Below, piece after piece: positions 58,321-64,000 of a stretch of 64,000 bases of DNA. The notes under the pieces were generated by a model. It did not search any database. It was not told the DNA's origin and saw nothing but the letters and a program-made list of their open reading frames with translations. The translations under genes were made by a program, and so were the position numbers. The first letter of the stretch is position 1; each line of letters opens with the position of its first letter. This DNA comes from Chloroflexota bacterium (lineage in GTDB: Bacteria > Chloroflexota > Anaerolineae > JAAYZQ01), in assembly GCA_018606645.1 (NCBI GenBank), contig JAGVRI010000007.1, positions 124,001 to 188,000 on the forward strand, read 5' to 3'.

Positions 58321-59353
58321 AATTGTGCGTCTGGCAATGGGCATGCTGCTGGTCATTGCCATCCTTGTCGCGACCTTTGCGCTGCTCCCCCGCTGGACCC
58401 CCACCTGGGGCGCCACGGCGGCGGAAGCGGCGCGCGCCCTGCCCGGTGACGAGCTCATCGAGCGCGTCTCGGGCGATACGACCCACGGCGCGACGATCGA
58501 CGCGCCGCCGGAGGAGGTGTGGCCGTGGATCGCCCAGGTCGGCGACGTCCGGGGCGGATTCTATAGCTACACCTTCATCGAGAACCTGCTCCAGAAAGCT
58601 GCGGCGGGGGGCGAGGCGATCTACCACAATGCGAACCGCATCCTGTCCCAGTTCCAGGATCCACAGCCCGGGCAGGGCCTGGTCATGGATTCGCTGAAGG
58701 TGTACGACGTCGAGCCCGGCCAGTGGCTGCTGGCGGCCCAGAAGTCAGAGGAAGGGGACTTTAACTGGGTGTGGCTGTGGCACCTGGAGCCGGTGGGTGC
58801 GGACCAGACCCGCCTGCTCGTCCGCATGGCCATCCGACTACCCGGGGTAGCCGGCAACCCTGTCGTGTCAAAGGTAACCGACCTGGGTGCCTTTGTCATG
58901 GGACAGCGGATGATCAAAGGGCTCAAGTTGCGCGCGGAGGGTGGAACCGAGCCGGCAGGGATTGAGGTCGTCGAGATCGTGCTCTGGGTGGCGGCCCTGG
59001 TCGCCGGGTTGGGCGCGGCCGTGCTCTTCTTCACGCGTCGGGCGTGGCAGGCTCCCCTGCTTCTCGGGCTGGCCGCCCTGCTCACGTTGATCTGGTTCAC
59101 CGTCTGGCAGCCTCCCATCTGGCTGAGGATCCTGTTCGATATCGCCCTACTGGCACTCCTCTGGGGGGTGGCAAGGCTGGGGCGGATCCTTGCCGATAGA
59201 GGCTCAGGCATGGCGACAGGCGCAGCATTTGGGCTTCTCCTTGGCCTGACGCTGCTGGAAAATGGCCCTGCCGGTCCACTCGTTGGCGCTTTTGTCGGCG
59301 CGGTGATTGGTGTGATCATTGAAACGCTAGGCGTGAGGAAACGCACAGGTTGA
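58304..59353 (+). CDS. SRPBCC-domain membrane protein
   Basis: 349 residues. One N-terminal helix (~7-28), then a START/polyketide-cyclase-like (SRPBCC) domain from ~45 to 200: 'HGATIDAPPEEVWPWIAQVG', 'WLLAAQKSEEGDFNWVWLWH' and 'TRLLVRMAIRLPG' are typical of the family that binds lipids or hydrophobic ligands. Four more helices fill the C-terminal ~120 residues. A lipid- or pigment-handling role at the membrane is plausible. AAAGGAG at ~58288 precedes ATG 58304, inside the end of the previous gene, showing coupling. Confidence 0.78.
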   Translation: MSKRSKIVRLAMGMLLVIAILVATFALLPRWTPTWGATAAEAARALPGDELIERVSGDTTHGATIDAPPEEVWPWIAQVGDVRGGFYSYTFIENLLQKAAAGGEAIYHNANRILSQFQDPQPGQGLVMDSLKVYDVEPGQWLLAAQKSEEGDFNWVWLWHLEPVGADQTRLLVRMAIRLPGVAGNPVVSKVTDLGAFVMGQRMIKGLKLRAEGGTEPAGIEVVEIVLWVAALVAGLGAAVLFFTRRAWQAPLLLGLAALLTLIWFTVWQPPIWLRILFDIALLALLWGVARLGRILADRGSGMATGAAFGLLLGLTLLENGPAGPLVGAFVGAVIGVIIETLGVRKRTG

Positions 59354-59432
59354 TGGGAAGTTGGACTGCAGCCTGCATCTGGATCCTTCCCATGGCTCTG
59401 ATAACGAATTCTAACATCTTGGAGCGTGACTT

Positions 59433-60278
59433 ATGAAAATGCCGATCCGTGGAATCTATCTGAACGTAAAGGTCGTCGGCCACGGCTATCCGTTGGTGCT
59501 CATGCACGGTGGACCAGGTGCAGATCTCTACACCCTGATGGCATTCAAGCCGCTGGCGAAGCAATTCACCCTGGTCTTCTATGACCACCGCTGCAATGGT
59601 CGCTCTACTGGGGAAGTCACCTCCATGACGATGGACAACCTCACCGCCGACGCCGATGCGCTGCGCCAGGCACTGGGCTTTGAGAAATGGGCAGTGCTTG
59701 GGCATTCCTTTGGAGGTAATGTTGCCTTGGAGTATGCGCTCCGTTATCCCACAAGCCTGTCTCACTTGTTGCTGGTCAATACGGGTGGTGACTACCGCTG
59801 GGCGGCGGAAAAGTCTTCCGAATTTCTGGGTAAGCGTGGGTTCAGCCCAGAGATCGTGGAGCTTGCCCGGCGCCATTTGAATGGGCAGATTGAACCGAAA
59901 GAGATGTTTTCAAACCTCATGAAGCTGGGAAAAGCATACAACCCCCACACCGGCTTGCGGCAGATGCCTCACATGTTTTTCTACGGCTTGCAGTCAAAAC
60001 TGCAGCCCGAGGCGATGATCTTTGGCGAGAGTGTTGTGCTCAAGAATTGGAGCGTGATGGATCGCCTGGGTGAGATCAAGGTGCCTACCCTCGTCATGGC
60101 CGGCCGTGAAGACTTTGTATATCCACCTGAACACCAGGAGGAGTTGGCCGCCGGGATCCCCAACGCACGCCTGGTACTCATCGATCGTGCAGGTCACAAT
60201 CCACACGATGAGCAGACCGCTGAAACCCTTGCGGCGATCAGGAGCTTCCTGGCAGATGCGAGCCATGATTCCGCCTGA
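59433..60278 (+). CDS. Alpha/beta hydrolase (proline iminopeptidase-like)
   Basis: 281 residues. The oxyanion-hole motif 'MHGGPGADLY' (~25-34) and 'YDHRCNGRS' are typical of the proline iminopeptidase branch. The nucleophile is S92 in 'GHSFGGN'. The acid is the aspartate in 'MAGREDFVYPPEHQ' and the base is the histidine in 'DRAGHNPHDEQ'. A cap domain lies between ~135 and 215. It has no signal peptide and should be cytoplasmic. Family members hydrolyse N-terminal proline peptides, esters or lactones, so the substrate is not fixed. Lower GC in this gene than its neighbours. A GGAG site precedes ATG 59433. Confidence 0.87.
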   Translation: MKMPIRGIYLNVKVVGHGYPLVLMHGGPGADLYTLMAFKPLAKQFTLVFYDHRCNGRSTGEVTSMTMDNLTADADALRQALGFEKWAVLGHSFGGNVALEYALRYPTSLSHLLLVNTGGDYRWAAEKSSEFLGKRGFSPEIVELARRHLNGQIEPKEMFSNLMKLGKAYNPHTGLRQMPHMFFYGLQSKLQPEAMIFGESVVLKNWSVMDRLGEIKVPTLVMAGREDFVYPPEHQEELAAGIPNARLVLIDRAGHNPHDEQTAETLAAIRSFLADASHDSA

Positions 60279-60329
60279 GAACGCCGTGGTTTGCCCATAA
60301 AGCGAAAGAGTACCGGAGGAGGAAAGGCT

Positions 60330-61880
60330 GTGAACAATAAGAAGCTCGTTTTCGGAACCCTGGCCGTCGGTGCCGGCCTGGCAGCAACCCGCCTGCTGTT
60401 CGCCGGACGCGGCTCATCAAGACCGCACCCCGAAAGCACTTCTTACGAAGCGATCGATGCGTACGTCGAAGAGCAAATGCGCCGCCTGAAGATCCCCGGC
60501 GTGTCCCTGGCCATCGTCGAAGGCGACAAGATCGTCCACCTGCGCGGCTTTGGCCGGGCCCGGCCGGGCGGCGAAACGCCCACGCCGCAGACGCCCTTTT
60601 TCATCGGCTCGGTCACCAAATCGTTCACCGCCCTGGCGGTGATGCAGCTCGTCGAAGCCGGCAAGGTCGAGCTAGATGCCCCGGTCCAGCGCTACCTGCC
60701 CTGGTTCCGCGTGGCCGACTCCGAGGCCTCTGCGCTGATGACGGTGCGCCACCTGCTCAACCAGACCAGCGGCCTGTCCATGATAGCCGGCAACGTTGCC
60801 CTGGCCGATTTCGACGATCGTCCGGACGCCGCCGAGCGCCGGATTCGCGCCCTGGCGACGGTCAAAATCACCCGCCCGGTCGGCTCGAAATGGGAGTACA
60901 GCAACCTGAACTACAACATACTGGGCCTAATCGTCGAGACTGTCAGTGGCGAGCCGTACGCCGAATACATCGAGAACCACATTTTCAAGCCGCTGGGCAT
61001 GGGCCACAGCTATAGTTCAAAAGCTGCCGCGAAGCAAGATGGCCTGGCCAGGGGTCACCAGCATTGGTTTGGCCTCCCCTTCCCGGCGCCCGACCTGCCC
61101 GTCCCGTTTGGCTCCCTGTCATCTGGCCAACTCATCTCCTGCGCCGAAGACATGGCGCACTACCTGATCGCCCATCTCAACGGCGGACGGTATGGCGACG
61201 TGCAGATCCTCACAGGGCCAGGTATCGACCAGTTGCACACAGGGGTGGCAGAATTTGCCTACGGCCGCTTGGCGGCTGGGCGGTACGGTATGGGCTGGTT
61301 CGAGACTGACCTGGACGGGACGAAAGCCTATTCGCACGGTGGCAACGTCCCCGACTTTTCTGCCTTTATGGCGCTCGTCCCGGAGCAAGAAAAAGGCGTA
61401 GTCGTGCTCTTTAACGCCGACCCCTATGGATTGCCCATGATCACGGAGGAGGTAGGGATGGGGTTGACGGCGGTCCTCGCCGGGCAGCAGCCCGGCCCGA
61501 ATCGGCTCGAATTTGTGCAGTGGATCATGCGCCTCTTGCCGCTGATTCCGCTGCTCCAGGTCGCCGGCGTCGTCCTCACCCTGCGACGGTTAGGCCAGTG
61601 GCGCCAGGATCCGACGCTTCGCCCTGGCCGTGGATGGATGTGGGGGCGGCATGTGCTGCTGCCGCTGATCCCCAATCTCTCGCTCGCGGCGATCCTGGCC
61701 TACCTGCGGTCGAGCGGACTGCTCCGCTTCATGCACCTCTTTATGCCCGACCTGGCCTGGGTTGCCCGGATCAGCGGTGGATTCGGCGGGATTTGGGCTT
61801 TCCTGCGCACCGGGCTGATTCTCCGAACCCTGCGAGAACCCATGGCGGCAAAGGATCTGATGGAGGATACTACCCTATGA
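60330..61880 (+). CDS. Serine beta-lactamase-like (CubicO family) protein with C-terminal membrane helices
   Basis: 516 residues, GTG start after GGAGGAGG. A hydrophobic start (~5-23) is followed by the beta-lactamase/transpeptidase-like domain: S94-x-x-K97 in 'GSVTKSFTALAVMQL' and the Tyr-x-Asn in 'WEYSNLNYNILGLIVE', with 'SHGGNVPDFSAF' as the third motif. The last ~110 residues contain three or four membrane helices ('LLPLIPLLQVAGVVLTLRRL'). Such proteins hydrolyse esters, D-amino-acid peptides or similar substrates outside the membrane. The stop overlaps the next start (ATGA). Confidence 0.88.
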   Translation: MNNKKLVFGTLAVGAGLAATRLLFAGRGSSRPHPESTSYEAIDAYVEEQMRRLKIPGVSLAIVEGDKIVHLRGFGRARPGGETPTPQTPFFIGSVTKSFTALAVMQLVEAGKVELDAPVQRYLPWFRVADSEASALMTVRHLLNQTSGLSMIAGNVALADFDDRPDAAERRIRALATVKITRPVGSKWEYSNLNYNILGLIVETVSGEPYAEYIENHIFKPLGMGHSYSSKAAAKQDGLARGHQHWFGLPFPAPDLPVPFGSLSSGQLISCAEDMAHYLIAHLNGGRYGDVQILTGPGIDQLHTGVAEFAYGRLAAGRYGMGWFETDLDGTKAYSHGGNVPDFSAFMALVPEQEKGVVVLFNADPYGLPMITEEVGMGLTAVLAGQQPGPNRLEFVQWIMRLLPLIPLLQVAGVVLTLRRLGQWRQDPTLRPGRGWMWGRHVLLPLIPNLSLAAILAYLRSSGLLRFMHLFMPDLAWVARISGGFGGIWAFLRTGLILRTLREPMAAKDLMEDTTL

Positions 61881-62692
61881 ACGCAAGAAAAATCGCTCAC
61901 CATGTCGTCGAACTCCCACCGGGGCGTCGAGTGTGGGTGAACACGCTCGCGCTGTCCTGGCCAGCCCATGCCATGTTCGGCCTGCTGGAAGTGGACGTGA
62001 CCGTCGCGCGCCGGTTCATCGGGGAGCACAAGGCGCGCACTGGCGAGACACTCTCCTTTGCCGGCTTTCTGGCCTTCTGTCTGGCCCGCGCGGTGGACGA
62101 GGACAAGACGATCCAGGCCTTTCGGAAGGGCAGCCGACAACTTGCCATGTTCGAGGACGTCGACGTTGGATTGATGGTCGAACGTAAGGTTGGAGAAAAG
62201 ACCGCTCTGATGGGGCATGTCGTCCAGGGCGCGAACCGGAAGACCTATCGCCAGATCCACGACGAGATTCGCAAGGTTCAGTCCGAGCCGGTGCCACCAG
62301 GCAGGGGGATGCCCCACTGGTTCCGTTCCCTCATGCTGTTGCCGTGGCCGCTGTCCAGCCTGGTCATCGCCTTGCTGCGCATGAACAGCCGCCGCGATCC
62401 GACGATCAGCGTCTCCATGGGAGGCACGGTCGGCCTCACCTCCGTCGGTATGTTTGGTGGGGGCCACAGCGGCTGGGGGCTGAGTCCCACGTTCCACCCG
62501 CTCGGGCTGGTGGTGGGCGGCATCACCTGGAAACCGGCCGTGGTCGAGGGCCGCATCGAGCCGCGCGAGATCCTCAACCTGACGGTGACGTTCGACCACG
62601 ACATTGTCGACGGGGCGCCAGCCGCCCGCTTTACGCGCCGACTGGTGGAGCTGATCGAGAGCGGGTATGGCCTCGGCGAGACCGAGTCTTGA
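61877..62692 (+). CDS. Stand-alone 2-oxoacid dehydrogenase E2-type acyltransferase domain
   Basis: 271 residues. It corresponds only to the catalytic domain of dihydrolipoyl acyltransferases: 'LLEVDVTVARRFIGEHKART', 'LSFAGFLAFCLARAVDEDKT', 'FEDVDVGLMVERKVG', and the catalytic HxxxDG motif as H241-D-I-V-D-G in 'FDHDIVDGAPAARFTRRLVE'. The lipoyl and subunit-binding domains are absent, and no E1 or E3 genes are nearby. A hydrophobic patch (~150-165, 'LLPWPLSSLVIALL') replaces part of the usual fold. Chloramphenicol-acetyltransferase-like activity on another acyl-CoA acceptor is possible. ATGA-coupled to the gene before it. Confidence 0.82.
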   Translation: MNARKIAHHVVELPPGRRVWVNTLALSWPAHAMFGLLEVDVTVARRFIGEHKARTGETLSFAGFLAFCLARAVDEDKTIQAFRKGSRQLAMFEDVDVGLMVERKVGEKTALMGHVVQGANRKTYRQIHDEIRKVQSEPVPPGRGMPHWFRSLMLLPWPLSSLVIALLRMNSRRDPTISVSMGGTVGLTSVGMFGGGHSGWGLSPTFHPLGLVVGGITWKPAVVEGRIEPREILNLTVTFDHDIVDGAPAARFTRRLVELIESGYGLGETES

Positions 62693-62713
62693 GAAAGAGC
62701 AGGAGGGCATATC

Positions 62714-64000
62714 ATGGATGATCAGGAAAGAATCACAGGCATTCTCAATGCGTACCGCGCAGAGATCATGGCCAGGAGCCCCCAGTCACTGGCGGCCTGG
62801 CAGAAGAACCGCGAGGTCATGCCGGCCGGGGTAGGCAGCCTCTTCCGTCTGGCGGATCCATTTCCCTTCGTGGTCAAGCGGGCGAAAGGCGCCCGGATCT
62901 GGGACATGGATGACCACGAATACCTGGACTGCATGCTGGGCTTCTCGGTCATGATCCTGGGGAACGCCCCGGACGAGGTCGAGGCAGCGATCAGGGAAGC
63001 ACTGCCGTACGGAACCCACTACGGGCAATGCCACGAGCACGAGGTTGCGTTTGCCCGGCTGTTTTGCGACATGGTGCCGGGCGTGGACAAGGTCACCTTC
63101 TGCAACTCAGGGACTGAGGCCACCCTGTACGGACTGCGGCTGGCGCGGGCGGCGACCGGGCGACCCCTCGTTGCGAAATTCGAGGGCGGGTATCATGGCA
63201 CTCATGACTTCCTGGCCGTCAGTTTCGGCCGGCCGCGCCCGGGCCCCGACCGGAGTGGGCCGGTCGAGGATCCGACGACGGTCCCGGAAAGCCCAGGGCT
63301 CTGCGAAGGCGCGTGGAAGGATACGATTGTCCTGCCCTACAATCATCCGGCGGCCCTGGACAAGATCCAACACCACGCCTCCCAACTGGCCGGCGTGATC
63401 ATCGAGCCTGTGCTGGGCGCCGGCGGCACCATCCCGGCCGACCCGGAATTCCTTGCCGCGTTGCGTCAAGTCACACGAGAGATCGGGGCCTTTCTCATCT
63501 TCGACGAGGTAATCACCGGCTTTCGCCTGGCCCCAGGCGGCGCCCAGGAGTACTATGGGATCATCCCTGATGTGAGCACCTACGGCAAGGTCGCCGGCGG
63601 CGGGCTGCCCTTTGGGGCAGTGGGTGGCACGGCCGAGGCAATGCGCCTTATGGAATACGATCGTGACTTTGAGCGATCGATCATGGTGGCAGGAACGTTT
63701 AACGGAAATCCGCTGACCGTAGCCGCCGGGACGGCTGTCCTGCGCCGCTTGAGCCAGGAACCCCAGCTCTATGCACGGTTGAACGCGATGGGCGACCGCT
63801 TCCGGTCGGAGATCAACCGCTTTGCGCAGGCAGAGGGATATCCCGCCACTGCAACTGGCGTCGGTTCCATGTTTGCCGTGCACACCGTGCACGGGCCGGT
63901 CCACAGCATTCGGGACCTGCGCCAGGGAAACCGGGCCGCCAGTGCCGGCCTGGAACTGCTGTACCGCAGAAATGGGCTGCACATCTCCCCCACCCATGGC
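62714..64000 (+). CDS. Class III aminotransferase (glutamate-1-semialdehyde aminomutase-like), cut by the window end
   Basis: 429 codons are visible and the frame is still open at 64000. 'PAGVGSLFRLADPFPFVVKR' and 'FCNSGTEATLYGLRLARAAT' (phosphate-binding loop), 'KFEGGYHGTHDFLAV', 'LIFDEVITGFRLAPGGAQEY' (with the pyridine-nitrogen aspartate) and the Schiff-base lysine K292 in 'TYGKVAGGGLPFGAVGG' are class III aminotransferase hallmarks closest to HemL. It may interconvert glutamate semialdehyde and 5-aminolevulinate, or act on another beta-amino or omega-amino compound; no other heme gene is beside it. ATG 62714 follows AGGAGGG, 21 bases after the previous stop, so it shares the operon. Confidence 0.9.
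   Translation, partial: MDDQERITGILNAYRAEIMARSPQSLAAWQKNREVMPAGVGSLFRLADPFPFVVKRAKGARIWDMDDHEYLDCMLGFSVMILGNAPDEVEAAIREALPYGTHYGQCHEHEVAFARLFCDMVPGVDKVTFCNSGTEATLYGLRLARAATGRPLVAKFEGGYHGTHDFLAVSFGRPRPGPDRSGPVEDPTTVPESPGLCEGAWKDTIVLPYNHPAALDKIQHHASQLAGVIIEPVLGAGGTIPADPEFLAALRQVTREIGAFLIFDEVITGFRLAPGGAQEYYGIIPDVSTYGKVAGGGLPFGAVGGTAEAMRLMEYDRDFERSIMVAGTFNGNPLTVAAGTAVLRRLSQEPQLYARLNAMGDRFRSEINRFAQAEGYPATATGVGSMFAVHTVHGPVHSIRDLRQGNRAASAGLELLYRRNGLHISPTHG

Noticed and set aside
1-64000. tRNA or rRNA genes
   Set aside because: I scanned gaps for GGTTCGAATCC-like T-loops with matching acceptor stems and for conserved rRNA blocks and found none convincing. A computed search could still find one.

Overview
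The window looks like a piece of a high-GC bacterial chromosome, most probably from the phylum Chloroflexota (Anaerolineae or a relative). This is inferred from gene types common there: BTAD-domain regulators with ATPase and TPR regions, NHL-repeat proteins, GT39-like membrane proteins with extracellular Ig-like tails, and small secreted proteins ending in an LPLV-like tail. No rRNA or tRNA gene, CRISPR array, phage or recognisable transposase was found. Promoters of the TTGnnn-N16-18-TAtaaT type are easy to see before many genes. At least three genes appear to be transcribed from, or within a base or two of, their start codon.

Layout. 0.3-2.5 kb: radical SAM enzyme and HAD hydrolase. 2.5-10.6 kb: a glycosidase-like protein with Ig-like and discoidin domains, a GT39-type membrane protein, TenA, and an SH3-domain membrane protein. 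10.7-12.5 kb: murE, whose reading frame contains an in-frame copy of a dispersed non-coding repeat. 12.8-17.6 kb: a secreted fibre-like protein, its small GGGY partner, and a second GT39-like protein. 18.1-19.9 kb: cstA. 20.3-25.6 kb: an operon of two small paralogues and two ArsA/Get3-type ATPases, followed by a TPR protein, trpS and an MFS transporter. 25.7-29.0 kb: zinc-ribbon and membrane proteins of somewhat different composition. 29.3-31.9 kb: NarX/NarL-type two-component pair. 32.4-35.6 kb: secreted proteins, including a metalloprotease with a nested propeller. 35.6-43.8 kb: a SARP-like regulator divergent from a run of secreted proteins. 43.9-50.0 kb: duplicated fibre cassettes around a GH99-like lipoprotein, bracketed by two copies of a structured repeat. 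50.0-51.8 kb: DUF438/hemerythrin/PAS pair. 52.3-64.0 kb: two paralogous membrane proteins under a duplicated promoter, a large sensor kinase with its regulator, and an operon ending in a class III aminotransferase cut by the window edge.

How the genes fit together. Much of the window concerns the cell exterior: secreted beta-helix, fibre, propeller and protease proteins, polyprenol-linked sugar transfer and wall synthesis, under several two-component or SARP-type regulators. The least explained parts are (i) the small-protein plus paired ArsA-like ATPase operon at 20.3-22.9 kb, where each ATPase has lost a different part of the active site, (ii) the shared C-terminal LPLV tail on five secreted proteins, and (iii) a composite family of foldable dispersed repeats that occurs between genes, inside murE and directly against start codons.
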